A program made the translations under genes and the position numbers. This document shows, piece after piece, positions 22,628 to 33,411 of a stretch of 64,000 bases of DNA. Origin of the DNA: Seiridium cupressi (lineage: Eukaryota; Ascomycota; Sordariomycetes; Amphisphaeriales; Sporocadaceae); NCBI GenBank assembly GCA_036674765.1, contig JARVKI010000019.1:372001-436000 (forward strand), in the 5' to 3' direction. The notes below the pieces were generated by a model. That model was given only the letters and a program-made list of their open reading frames with translations, was not told the origin of the DNA and made no database searches. The first letter of the stretch is position 1; each line of letters begins with the position of its first letter.

Positions 22628-23538
22628 TTATATAGAGTAGCGTTTGCCAATCTTACCGATCGGCGCGTTTTGTTGCCCAACAAGCCGTCTCTCTCTCATC
22701 AAGAGCTCTGGGTGTTTATGTACACTAGGATGAAGCCCGAGGCCAATCGCCCTCCTGATTGCCTTGGCCACCTTTCGCTGGTTGACGGGACGTAGGCCCG
22801 TCTGCTCGGCCCGCTTTATACGGCCGTGCGATGTCGTATATTCTGAGATGAATGAAAAGTTCTGTTGGTCTAGTTAGCATAGTCCAGTTATCCAGGATAC
22901 CCTCCGGTCTTCCAAGTCGGATTCTGTAGTGTTCACATGGATCTAGACAGCCTGCTGCTTAAAGATACCATGACCAGTTGAGAGCTTACCCGGTACATAT
23001 CCAACGGCTTCAACCCCAACAGGTCCACCAGATCCCGTTCCACGGTCGTAATGCTCCTCCACTTTTTCATTTCGACAGGACTCAGATCATGCGGTGCATA
23101 CAAGTCACCGAGGGCCCAGCGCCGGGGCATCTGACGCATGTAATCTTCCTGCACGGCTTTGCTGCGCAACTCCTCCACGACCTTCATCTGCTCGCCCTCG
23201 GGCGCCTGGTTGTTGCGCGACGCCTTGGAGGAGCGGAAGGTGTTGAATATCGATTGCGCCATGGCTGTACGGTTGCGGGAGCCGGGCTGTGAGGATGGAG
23301 AGCGTTGGTTACTCGAGGGCGAGTCGAGATCCAGGAGCGACGAGCTCGATGTTGGCGTGTTGAGGTCGCGGACTGTAAGAATTGAATGGTCAGTATACAG
23401 CAGGGACAGGGGCAGGCGCAGGAGGCGGAGCTTCTTACGGCCTTGTGACGAAGCTGTCTTTGAGAATTGACAAACTTGCGTCTTGAGACATGTCTGAGCA
23501 GGCCTTATGGCGCTCAAGATTGGTATTCTGGGCGGCAT
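22628..23538 (-). CDS. RSM18: Mitochondrial small-subunit ribosomal protein bS18m
   Basis: Component of the 37S mitochondrial ribosomal subunit. Exons on the minus strand are 23538-23439, 23372-22990 and 22861-22628, giving 238 residues. The N-terminus (MPPRIPILSAIRPAQTCLK) looks like a presequence. A long polar fungal extension follows, then the conserved core: DLYAPHDLSPVEMKKW, LLGLKPLDMYR joined to NFSFISEY, GRIKRAEQTGLRPVNQRKVA, and RAIGLGLHPSVHKHPELL, all characteristic of fungal S18m. Both introns have clean GTAAG donors and ACAG acceptors; the first intron can be read through in frame, so an unspliced product would also be open. Transcribed divergently from IMP3 and convergent with the PPR gene 155 bp away. 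Confidence 0.9.
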
Positions 23539-23830
23539 TCTAGGCGATGTTGGCGGATTTCTGCTGAATGGAAGCTGAAGCTATTCCCCATACAATTGAG
23601 ACCCGGCTCGAGTCGCGGCTGTCCCAGATATTTTTGGCGTCGTTAATCCGATCCGCTTTAGCTAGCGGAGTTAAGCGAAAACCACTAACCTAGAGTGTAG
23701 CAGTGACACCAGTAGTGGGGTTGTAGCTGCTTATCGATTAGAATTTCTTCACCCAGAACATCGCGAAGTTGAGTCTCGAACACAATCCCCTCCGTCATTG
23801 GTGTACTTGGACACCCAAAGAATCGCAATC
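23539..23830. promoter_or_regulatory. Bidirectional promoter of RSM18 and IMP3
   Basis: Only 292 bp separate the two start codons. Within it, TCCGCT (23652-23657) and AGCGGA (23664-23669) form a perfect inverted repeat that also reads CCG-N10-CGG, the half-site style of Zn2Cys6 factors. Function is inferred from position. Confidence 0.5.
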
Positions 23831-24511
23831 ATGGTACGGAAACTCAAACATCACGAGCAGAAGTTGCTGCGCAAGGTCGACTTCATCACATACAAACAAG
23901 ATAACAGCCATAGAGACGCGGCCGTTGTAAGTATTCCCCAAACTCTGCAGAGTTCTCTCAGGTCCTGGCATCCTGCTCGATGCACCTGCTCACCATTGCC
24001 TAGATTCGACGTTATCTCATCCAGCGCCCCGAGGATTATCACAAATACAATCGGCTCTGCGGTTCAATCAGGAAACTCGCCCACCGCCTGACACTCCTTC
24101 CACCCGACAGTGCTGTTCGCCGGCGGCATGAGGACCTACTGCTCGAAAAGCTCTACGACATGGGCGTTCTATCTTCGACTTCGAAGCTTAGCGCTGTCGA
24201 GAAAGATGTCACTGTATCCGCTTTCGCACGACGTCGATTGCCTGTCGTGATGACGAGACTCAAGATGTCCGAAACAGTACAGGCTGTACGTAGATACATA
24301 ATTCACCAGTGATACTGAAGAAGCTGACCTGAGCCAGGCAACGAAGATGATCGAGCAGGGTCATGTCCGAGTCGGTACCGACAGCATCACAGATCCGGCT
24401 TATCTGGTGACCAGGAGCATGGAAGATTTCGTCACGTGGGCCGTGGGCAGCAAGATTAAGAGGAACATCATGAAGTATAGAGACAAGTTGGATGATTTCG
24501 AGTTGTTGTGA
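23831..24511 (+). CDS. IMP3: U3 small nucleolar ribonucleoprotein IMP3
   Basis: Nucleolar protein that helps the U3 snoRNA pair with pre-rRNA during 18S processing, within the IMP3-IMP4-MPP10 module. Exons are 23831-23926, 24004-24285 and 24338-24511, giving 183 residues, the same length as yeast Imp3. The N-terminus [18 protein letters not shown] is the hallmark of the family. The S4-type RNA-binding fold follows ([17 protein letters not shown], then [13 protein letters not shown]), and the C-terminus [18 protein letters not shown] matches the family ending. Introns are 77 and 52 nt with GTAAGT/GTACGT donors and CTAG/CCAG acceptors. It shares its promoter region with the mitoribosomal gene RSM18. 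Confidence 0.95.
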
Positions 24512-25111
24512 GGGAGGGAGGAAGGCAACGGACAAGTGGAGGATTATTGGCGGTGCGCTTCTGGCGGTATGGCACACATTCGGAAGAATCTGCATTGCAT
24601 TGCGCGGCGTTATGGTGTTGGCTTCATGATGAGAACTCATGGATGATCTGGTTCTCAAAAGTCAAGGATTTAAATTTGGATGTTATACTCGAGCGATCGA
24701 AAGACAAATATCAAAGCAGTTGTAGAAACTTAATTCCTCTTCCATTCTCGGGGGAGCTTGGTGAAAATTGCTACAAACACACTTCAGTATTCCTGCTGGC
24801 TTTCAGTAATGGGAGTTGTAAGTATCATTGCACGAAGCCGGACATTGTTTAAGACAAAGGCTACTCTGGTGCACTAGCAATCATCATATGAACCAATTCG
24901 GAAAACTGCAAGAGAGCCTGTCGCATTGCGGTCGGGCGTCGCCTGGAAGTACAAACACCATTATACAAAGAGTGTCACGTGACCGCGCGACGTGAGTACC
25001 GGGGGCGGCGCGCTCGGGGCAAGCCTCAACATCCTTCTGAGGTCCAAATTGTTCTTACAAGACGCCACAATGGTCACCTAGTAACACATTTCTCACTACG
25101 ATGCTTTCACA
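24512..25111. other. Intergenic, 600 bp
   Basis: 3' flank of IMP3 and promoter of the SNF2-type gene. It contains a palindromic TCACGTGA 130 bp before the next start codon and a short GC-rich stretch (about 24985-25020). No coding features. Confidence 0.55.
24975..24982. promoter_or_regulatory. E-box palindrome TCACGTGA
   Basis: Perfect eight-base palindrome, the Cbf1/Pho4-type bHLH site, 130 bp upstream of the SNF2-family gene. Motif match only. Confidence 0.35.
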
Positions 25112-28100
25112 ATGCCTCGGGAGCCCGAAGTCATCGATATATCTGATGATGATGGCATGGCATCTAGGGATGACCTGCATGGACCTTCGTCGTCAAGTCT
25201 TGGCGCCAACTTGAAGAAGCGCAAGAAAGCGCCCGATGTCATCGAAAAGATTGAGTGGACAGATGATGAAGATGGGTTGGAAGTTGCTGCCTCCAGGAAG
25301 AGAAAGACTGGCGAGAAAGCAAGCGAGAGCAAGGGCAAGGGTAAAGCCACCAAAGCAACGAAGGGTAAACATGGAAAATCCGGGAATCGGAAGAAGGCTG
25401 AGCCTTCCTCGACTGTGGAAGATGAGGAGTTGCCAGAGGAGGCTTTGCCACAATACCTGAAACAACGCCGCAAGGACTTCAACGAAGACCGAGAGCGGTT
25501 GAAGCTTGCGGGCCTGAAGCTACCTCCTACGTACGAAGACGTCGAGTTCTCCGAGGATGAGAGCTTCGAGAAGCTCGAGGAGAAACCAAAATTTGATGAG
25601 CGGAGTGGTATCAAACCCAGTCGCGCGTACAAAGACATATTTCTCGAACAGTCGGCAGGCGTTATACCAGCCTCTATTGCACAATACCTTCGCGATTATC
25701 AAGTTGTGGGTATCAGGTTTCTCCATCGCCTCTTCGTCTATCAGGAAGGAGGTATACTCGGAGATGATATGGGCTTGGGCAAGACTGTTCAAGTCGCGGC
25801 TTTCCTCACTGCAATGTTTGGCAAGACCGGCGATCAAAGAGATGCAAAACGCATGAGGAAGTTCCGCAACATTAACGGCAGGTGGTATCCCAAAGTACTC
25901 ATTATATGTCCAGGTTCATTGACACAGAACTGGAAACAGGAATTAGATCGCTGGGGATGGTGGGTCACTGATTTGTACCACGGACCCAACAAAGACGACG
26001 TCTTGTCCGGGGCCAGAGCCGGTAGGCTTGAAGTCATGATTACTACTTATACGACATACAAGAACAATTATGATGCTGTCAACCGAGTAACTTGGGATGT
26101 GGTAGTCGCTGACGAATGTCATTGCTTGAAGGATCCTGCAGCCGAAGTCACCAGAGCGATGAACGATGTTAACTCTTTATGCCGCATAGGCCTAACGGGA
26201 ACGGCAATTCAGAATAAATATGAAGAACTCTGGTGCATACTCAACTGGACAAACCCAGGGGTATTCGGTACGATCTCGGAGTGGAAGCAGACTATCAGTG
26301 TGCCACTTGCCATCGGACAATCCCATGATGCCACAATCCAGCAGTTGAGTACAACGAGAAAGACGGCAAAGAAGCTGGTTGAAAATCTCTTGCCGCGGTT
26401 CTTTCTCAGGCGCATGAAGAGCCTGATTGCACACCAGCTTCCTAAGAAGAGCGATCGGGTTGTGTTCTGTCCACTCTCTGATATGCAAAACCTAGCATAT
26501 CAGAACTTTGTAAACAGTCCGCTGTGTGCAATGGTCAAGAATGCTTTCATCGACTGCGATTGCGAATCCGGCAACAAGAGAGGATGGTGTTGCTACACTA
26601 AAACACCTGCCGGCGAGCCGTGGAAGGCACTTGTTTTCCCCATGGTGATGTCGCTCCAGAAGCTTTCCAGCCATCTCACATTGCTGATCCCGGCGCACTC
26701 TGAGACCATGGACAAGCATAATCGAGATATTCGTTATCTCCAGGCGGCTATGCCTGACAGATGGAAGGAACTCTACACCCATCGAGATTCCCTTCTGAAC
26801 CTGGCGAATCCAGATTTCTGTGGCAAATGGGGAGTCCTCAAGAAATTGCTGAAGTACTGGCACTCGAACGGAGACAAAGTCTTGGTGTTCTCGCATAGCG
26901 TCAGATTGTTGAGGATTTTGCAACACTTATTCAACAACACTAGCTACAATGTCAGCTATCTCGACGGGTCTCTCTCATACGAAGAGCGGCAAAACACGGT
27001 CGATGATTTTAACTCCGACCCTAACCAGTTCGTGTTCTTGATCTCTACGAAAGCTGGTGGTGTTGGCCTCAACATCACTTCGGCAAATAAGGTTGTGATT
27101 ATGGATCCGCACTGGAATCCATCCTACGATCTCCAGGCCCAAGATCGCGCGTATCGTATTGGTCAGGTCAGGGATGTCGAGGTCTATCGTCTGGTTTCTG
27201 CAGGCACTATCGAGGAGATCACCTATGCTAGACAAATCTACAAACAGCAGCAAGCAAACATCGGCTACACGGCCTCGAACGAACGTCGCTACTTCAAAGG
27301 TGTACAGCATCAACCTGACAGAAAGGGTGAGATCTTTGGGATTGATAACCTCCTATCATACAAACCAGATCAAGTCAAGCTTAGAGACATCGTCAACAAG
27401 ACGAATATTGCCGAAGCCAAAGCCGGCGTCAGTCTAATGGACGTCGACATGGATCAAGCGGTCGAGGATGCCTCGCAGAATGGCCTGGTCAAGAAAGAGG
27501 ATGACCCTGGCCATGGTGATGGCGGACTGAGTCAACTGGCAGCAATCCTGACCAACGAGGAGCAAGAGGATGCGGACAAAAAGCGCTCCAAGAAGCGAAA
27601 GAGTGACGTCGTCCAAGCTATTCTCGTATCTGCTGGAGTGGAATACACACACGAGAACTCCGAAGTTGTCGGCTCCTCAAAGGTAGAGGATAAGATCTCC
27701 CATCGCGCTGAGCGAGAAGCCAGCCAAGATCTCAACCCAACGGCCCGCGCGATCTTCTTTGATAGTCAAGATCCTGACACCTATGATGACGGTGCCGAGC
27801 TTGCAAGTCTCAGTTTTCAGTACAATCCGCCCGACGAGGTTCTGCATCGTCAGTTTTGCACCATGGCAAAAACGTTCGGGTTTCCCAGCGCGACAGAATT
27901 TGCGCTGGTCGTGGAGAGTATGACTCAGGAGCAGCGCCGGAACACGCTCGACTTGTTCTACACCAAACGGCTGGATCATCTCAAGGATCTGGGACTGATC
28001 AAGCCCGAACTGGAGGAGAAGCCGAAACTCGAGATCAAGGACGAAGTGAAAGGAGAGCAGAAGGTGGATGTTAAGGTTGAGGGTGAACGTAAGGTAAAAT

Positions 28101-28342
28101 ACTCGGAGCAGGTACTGGAAGAGAGGGTGGCGACTGGGTTGCAGGAAAGCAATAGCGCAATAGATGAGGAGGAAGGCAAGGAAGATCACTCACCTTCGAC
28201 GCCAAAGCTTGAGGTAAAGACGGATACGAAGAGCTTATCTCTCAGTGACAAAACACGTGCCAAGGTCGAGGCACCAATCGTCGAGGACAAGTCGAGGGCT
28301 TCCATATGGATCTCGGATGACGATGAGGACGACGAATTATGA
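25112..28342 (+). CDS. SNF2-family ATPase, ERCC6L2-like
   Basis: Nuclear DNA translocase expected to act in DNA repair or transcription-linked genome stability. Intronless, 1076 residues. Residues 1-110 are acidic/basic and low complexity, opening with a VIDISDDD motif that could bind SUMO. Helicase motifs: ILGDDMGLGKT (215-225), DECH instead of DEAH (334-337), LTGTAIQN, and in the second lobe STKAGGVGLN (about 644-653) and QDRAYRIGQ (about 676-684). The sector after lobe 1 (FFLRRMKSLI, QLPKKSDRVVFCPL, then a Cys cluster CDCESGNKRGWCCY) is the specific pattern I recognise from vertebrate ERCC6L2, as is the later QFCTMAKTFGFPSATEFA region, which looks like its C-terminal HEBO domain. The tail is Lys/Glu-rich and ends in an acidic DDDEDDEL, again preceded by an ISDDDEDD-like motif. 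Confidence 0.85.
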   Translation: MPREPEVIDISDDDGMASRDDLHGPSSSSLGANLKKRKKAPDVIEKIEWTDDEDGLEVAASRKRKTGEKASESKGKGKATKATKGKHGKSGNRKKAEPSSTVEDEELPEEALPQYLKQRRKDFNEDRERLKLAGLKLPPTYEDVEFSEDESFEKLEEKPKFDERSGIKPSRAYKDIFLEQSAGVIPASIAQYLRDYQVVGIRFLHRLFVYQEGGILGDDMGLGKTVQVAAFLTAMFGKTGDQRDAKRMRKFRNINGRWYPKVLIICPGSLTQNWKQELDRWGWWVTDLYHGPNKDDVLSGARAGRLEVMITTYTTYKNNYDAVNRVTWDVVVADECHCLKDPAAEVTRAMNDVNSLCRIGLTGTAIQNKYEELWCILNWTNPGVFGTISEWKQTISVPLAIGQSHDATIQQLSTTRKTAKKLVENLLPRFFLRRMKSLIAHQLPKKSDRVVFCPLSDMQNLAYQNFVNSPLCAMVKNAFIDCDCESGNKRGWCCYTKTPAGEPWKALVFPMVMSLQKLSSHLTLLIPAHSETMDKHNRDIRYLQAAMPDRWKELYTHRDSLLNLANPDFCGKWGVLKKLLKYWHSNGDKVLVFSHSVRLLRILQHLFNNTSYNVSYLDGSLSYEERQNTVDDFNSDPNQFVFLISTKAGGVGLNITSANKVVIMDPHWNPSYDLQAQDRAYRIGQVRDVEVYRLVSAGTIEEITYARQIYKQQQANIGYTASNERRYFKGVQHQPDRKGEIFGIDNLLSYKPDQVKLRDIVNKTNIAEAKAGVSLMDVDMDQAVEDASQNGLVKKEDDPGHGDGGLSQLAAILTNEEQEDADKKRSKKRKSDVVQAILVSAGVEYTHENSEVVGSSKVEDKISHRAEREASQDLNPTARAIFFDSQDPDTYDDGAELASLSFQYNPPDEVLHRQFCTMAKTFGFPSATEFALVVESMTQEQRRNTLDLFYTKRLDHLKDLGLIKPELEEKPKLEIKDEVKGEQKVDVKVEGERKVKYSEQVLEERVATGLQESNSAIDEEEGKEDHSPSTPKLEVKTDTKSLSLSDKTRAKVEAPIVEDKSRASIWISDDDEDDEL

Positions 28343-30192
28343 TGGCGCCAGTGCACGGTTGCATTGGTTAATGGATTGATACCCCTAGGATTGCTTTGGA
28401 ATAGGAATCCAGTACGATGTTTTTGCGTATGCGTATGAAATGTTTAGTCATGAGTCACTATTGAAATCATTGTTATGACATTCATATTCTACTAACTACT
28501 AAAATATATATGGTCAACAAAGCCCAAGTGGTCGTTTCTATGCCCACTTTCCACAACTCCAATCGTATTATATGCAGTGCACGAATTGTATAATAAAATA
28601 TATTCAACATGGAAAGAAAGGTCGACAAGTGATGCCACAAGACTTCAACCGATACTGAACTGGAACTTCACTGCCGTGCTCCTCCCACCTACCCTTGTCA
28701 GGGCAGTGACTCGGTGCGCTTTCACGTAACGGAATCATAGTGCAAACCTGCTCAGGTCGGTGAATACGGCGCATCATACTACAGTACTTGCTATGAAATG
28801 ACCGAACTACTATTACTGCAGCCTGAAGCGGATAGCCAATAGGAGGTACAGATTTTACCCCGACAGAAGCAAGGGTCAAGCCGTGAGTTGGAACTTAGCA
28901 CACACCTGCCGGGACATTCATTATTGTAAGACATCCCGGATTGACATCTAGCACCATTTCGTTCCGTTGATCGCCGAACTTGTGAAGGTGAGGTACGATT
29001 GAACGCGAGTTGGTGTGGTGTGGTAGGGTGTGGTTGGAAAGGATGATGTCAACTAATAAATATCCAAGTATCCAAGCCTGGCTATAACCGCCGCCACCAA
29101 AAGTTTTGATCTGGGACCGTGCCTACGCGCTTTCATATTGAACGCCGGCCGATACGCTGCTATGTGCTTGGTTGCCAGTGTGAAGGGCTTTGAATCTTGG
29201 TTCTTGTCTCAAAAGGCAACCCAGATGGCCGCACGAAATGAGAAACGATGTTGGCCCTCCGAGCCACACTTCGTAAGCCAGCGGCTTCGCTGGGTTGTCG
29301 TCATTCACTGCGTCCCGGGAAGGTTCCAGACGTGCACGATGCCTTCAGCTGTGGCCGTTGTACCTGCCTGCAATGTAATTGACCAGCCGTTAGTAGGGTG
29401 GTACGACACGGCGCAGCTTCCGGGGCCATCAGAATATATGAGATGGCCTTGATGGTACGCAAGCGTGGGGTAGCCTCAGCCTAGAGTTCAGTGTGCCCCC
29501 AGGAGAATACATAATCTAGTCTGCTAAACTCCAAGTCGACTCAGAAGAAGAGGAATTGTTCTCTGGCGTGTCGGTCTACCACGCGACAATGTCTTGGAGT
29601 CCAAATCTACATAGCAAGGCTCGAGCCGTAACGCTCTTGCTGCAGTGCTGCGCATGCTGACGCCGGCAGTTGGACTTCGAACGAGACTGCTGTGAGAAAA
29701 GAACACTCTTCACTAATCGGCGTCAAACTATTTGTCTTGTAATGCTGACCTTCCTGCCATGGCCGCCCTTGTATCCGTAGCCTTGCTATCGTTCTAATAA
29801 TATCGCAAGCTCGATCAGGCGTTTGGCCCTTCCATCCAGTTCCGAGGTATCGGTACCACTTGCGGTCTTCCAATGTTTCCGGTTCGAAGACATGTGCAAA
29901 CGCAAACTGGAATTGACGACATAGAGCAGAAGCAGGGCTCCATGCCTTCCTCGGTGTTGGCCCAGACCTCAAGAATGAGCGTCATTGTTGTGCGACTGCT
30001 TCTCTGTCTAGTAGGACGGCGATAAATACTGGTGCTACCACCCGCCACAACACGACCACATCTCGCAATTATCAAACTCGGCATCATAGTTAACCACACC
30101 AACCACCAGCAGCATTTTTCGAAGCACCGGCAATAGCACAGCTCCCCTCAAGTCAACCAATAGACTTACCGACAAACAAGAATACCGCCGAA
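28343..30192. other. Intergenic, about 1.85 kb
   Basis: 3' flank of the SNF2 gene and promoter of the MARVEL-like gene. On the minus strand, 29607-29972 is open for 121 codons with fairly protein-like composition, but the other frames there are open too and I recognise no family, so I did not call it. No RNA gene seen. Confidence 0.45.
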
Positions 30193-30738
30193 ATGAGGTT
30201 GGCGGATCTCTTCTCCATCATCCTCCGCCTGGCGGAATGGATCTCTGCGGCCATCGTCGCTGGTCTGGCCGGCTCCTACCTCTACATCCTCAGGAAAGAT
30301 GACGAAGACCACTGGGGTCAAGGCCGGCTCATCTACACCGCAGTCCTCGCCGGCATCTCCTTCTTGCTCGCCCTGATCTGGCTGTTCCCTTTCTCCCGCC
30401 GTTTCGTTCACTGGCCCTTCGACCTCGTCCTCTCCATCTTGTGGTTCATCGCATTCGGCTTGCTTTTTCGCGTGAGTATTCCCTGTCCACACCCGAGTTC
30501 CTTATGGGTAACATGCTAACATGACGCAACATAGTTTTTTAACGGTCTCTGCGGTAGGAATTTTCATTGGGGCAATGCGCTCGTTCACTTCGACTGCGGC
30601 AAGTGGAGGGCTATCATGGCCTTTTCACTTTTCTCTGCCATCTGCTGGCTGGCCTCTGGCATCATTGGTATCTTCTGGGTTCGCGACCACGAGAGCCGAC
30701 AGTACCGCCGCCGCACCTGGGGCAGCTCCCGCGTCTAA
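30193..30738 (+). CDS. Small four-pass membrane protein, MARVEL-like
   Basis: Exons 30193-30471 and 30535-30738 (63-nt intron, GTGAGT...ATAG) give 160 residues. Four hydrophobic helices at about 8-31, 45-66, 75-95 and 117-142, with short loops, a Cys pair in the third loop (NGLCGRNFHWGNALVHFDCGKW, residues about 96-117, Cys99 and Cys114) and a basic cytosolic tail (ESRQYRRRTW). This four-helix layout and the FFNGLCG...C spacing fit the fungal MARVEL-domain proteins of the plasma membrane or vesicles. The intron falls inside the third helix end, in phase 0. No more specific role can be read from the sequence. Confidence 0.8.
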
Positions 30739-33411
30739 GCCGTGACACCATCTGTCTACATCGAGCACGAGGATCCGAACTGTCTTGTAGACGATGCTCA
30801 AACGATGGCCAGCTCACAGTTTCTGTTCGACAGTACTTGATGGATTACTCTATTTGAACGACGACGAGTCATGAAAACGGGCGTTGGAGTGTGGCTTGCT
30901 TTGGACCTACCGACCTTGTGCTATTGGTCACGCATACCCCGCACGCATTGCATTGAAATTGATATCGATTGATACCCTAAATAACTAGTTCTAATAAATC
31001 ATACTGTTTACCCCGACAACTCGATTCCACAATAGAGTGACCCTTAAACTTTCCTCCAAAGCTGGTGATATTAGTCAAGGGTTGTGATTAGAAGGGAACC
31101 ACCATACAAGCCATGGTCATGCCAGCCAGCTAGACGCAAAGATTGTTCCTAGAGGCTGGAGAGTAGAGATAGAGATTTTGATGGCAGATCCTTTATGACT
31201 AACATGGCCTAATATGGCCTAGTGTAAAAATGAGCTTCGTTTGAGCCTGGTGCCTTGGCCTCTGGAGCAATCTCATGACTTTTCACGTATGCACAGACTC
31301 GTAGCACGCATTCGAAGCGTATCAAAACTCGTTTCCTCAGGCAGTGTAATCTCTTGGGTTAGTTGAACGCAGTGATGCGGTGATCCTGAATGCATCTGCC
31401 GATGAGCTAGATGCATCTATGTACATAGATCCGCATTCTAGTGTTGGAGGGCGCCACGTAGTTGGAACGGCTGTCCTCGGCCCCTGTGATAATGTGAGGT
31501 GCTCACTGCTCCAAGTCTTGTTCGTTGGTGGAAAGGAGCTGGTTGTTCCGACTGCTACTACGTGCCTGATCATACCTAAGTACTAGGTAAGGTAACTAGT
31601 GCTAGTGAGGATTCTTCTTCCACGGGATTTACGGTTAACATGGAACCACGATATTCTCGCTTAGGGATTCCCGTTCCCCTTGCCTGTTCCCGCCGAAAGG
31701 GGAGGCTGGTAGGGGTAGCTAAATGGTCTTACCGGGGGCTGCATTGTCCAGGTTGATTTCAAGTTCCTCAGGCTGTTTTTGCAGAGTGCCAGGTACTGTA
31801 CTGACCGCCTGCACCACAGGCGCAAAAGCCTGAGGCATGGGTAGCAACCCGCCAGCCGCGTCCCGGAGTTCTCCTCCGGATGCATGTATGCTCCATCCCG
31901 TGGGCTGCCGTGCTGCCGGAGCCCTGGGAGGTCAACATGGGCAATTGCCTTGCTTTCAGCTGTTTGCACAGGCTTGGCGGACAGGCTTATTACTCGCTTG
32001 CGTCTCGTATGTGGCTAATGACGGCATTCTCTGGCCCAAATGAACTTTTCTGAGATCCGTGATCGCCTGCAGTAGCAGATTGCACAATCTGTCCTGCTGA
32101 CGGGAACTCGTTTTGTTGCCCGGTCGCTCAGGCCCAGGCCCTTCGGCGAGTATGAAACCTGCTCGCCTTCCATGGCAGCAATCTCGCGATGTGGAGCTCT
32201 GGCCAGTTATGACGACATTTGGCGGGGTTGATGAGCGTGTCGCAAGTTCAGTGACGCCACAGCGCCACACTTACCCCACCTCTAGTCTCTGCTCAGCCAC
32301 GTCCCCCCAGAGCCTCTTACCCCTTTGGGTCGACTGGCGGGAAGACAGCATACGCTAGGGCTGATCTGCCGTGCATCAGCGGGGCTCCTGGCTCCCAATC
32401 GTCAGCTTTGTGCCTCTAGCGTCATCTTCCGGCCCGGAAGAGAAGTCTACTGCCTTTCTGCCTTGTTTGTTAGCCTCCACGACATTCCACGTCTGTACCT
32501 GATCGGAATAGATGCGGTCTAGACTCCCGAGGTCGTGTTGATCTTTTCTCACTTCTCCAGTTTCAGATCCCCCTGGTCGAGCCTTGAACGTCACAGTGAG
32601 GGACTAGTTATTATACCATGACGCGGGTACGGGAGTACCTACATGTTCTCAGAGGGATTCCTGATGCAATTTCCAAAATGAGCCTTGCTCTGTCCCGTAA
32701 GCAGAAGTTTGAATGTGGAATTGTATGAGACTGTAGTCATGTCGACCCCAACATTGATTGGTGATAGATGGACTGACTAGACTAAAACCAGGCTGGACTT
32801 GTCAGATAGGTTAGCAGCAACTAGTCGTACTCTACTCCGCGAAGCAACTAATTCCCCAAACTGGTCTTAGCACAACCCCAATGATTTGCCGCTGTTAGCC
32901 AGCCTGGAGAAATTTGACACTTAGAACTGCTTGAAGTGAAGTCCAGCTGGATGCTAAACCTAAACCCCGCTAGTGCGGGCGAGAGCTTGTTTTCATCGTA
33001 TCCAATCGATGGGGCTGGCAGTATGCCGTATCCGCTCTTTCCACTCAAACGGTTTCTAGCTCCATACGAAGACGGACATGGATGAGCTCTCTACATACTG
33101 CCAATATGAGAATGACGACGTATGACATCAGATTGATCGAATCCCCAACACCGAACGTGCTTGCTCAAACTTGTGTGAGGATGGGGAATCATGGCAAATT
33201 GGCCAGGTACAATCCGTACCCAGCATCCTGCTGCCACTCCAGGCCAAACCATTCCAATACTTAAGGAACAGGAATCCCCCCATAGTACAGGTTTCTTTTG
33301 CTATCTTCATCTCAACTCACACAATCATCCACACAATCAGACTCAGTTTCCTCTAAACTCACACGTTCCCAATCACTTCAACTTAAATAATCAATCAATC
33401 AACCACCCAAC
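30739..33411. other. Intergenic, about 2.7 kb
   Basis: No coding frame I can support. It contains two overlapping perfect palindromes at 31408-31430. The final 120 bp before 33412 is a C/A/T-rich, G-poor leader typical of highly expressed fungal genes. Confidence 0.5.
31408..31430. repeat. Two overlapping perfect palindromes
   Basis: TAGATGCATCTA (31408-31419) overlaps ATCTATGTACATAGAT (31415-31430). Both read identically on the two strands. They could be dimeric protein sites; no factor is known to me. Confidence 0.6.

Noticed and set aside
29607..29972. 121-codon open frame on the minus strand with protein-like composition
   Set aside because: The alternative frames over much of the same stretch are also open, there is no recognisable family, and no splice structure extends it convincingly.
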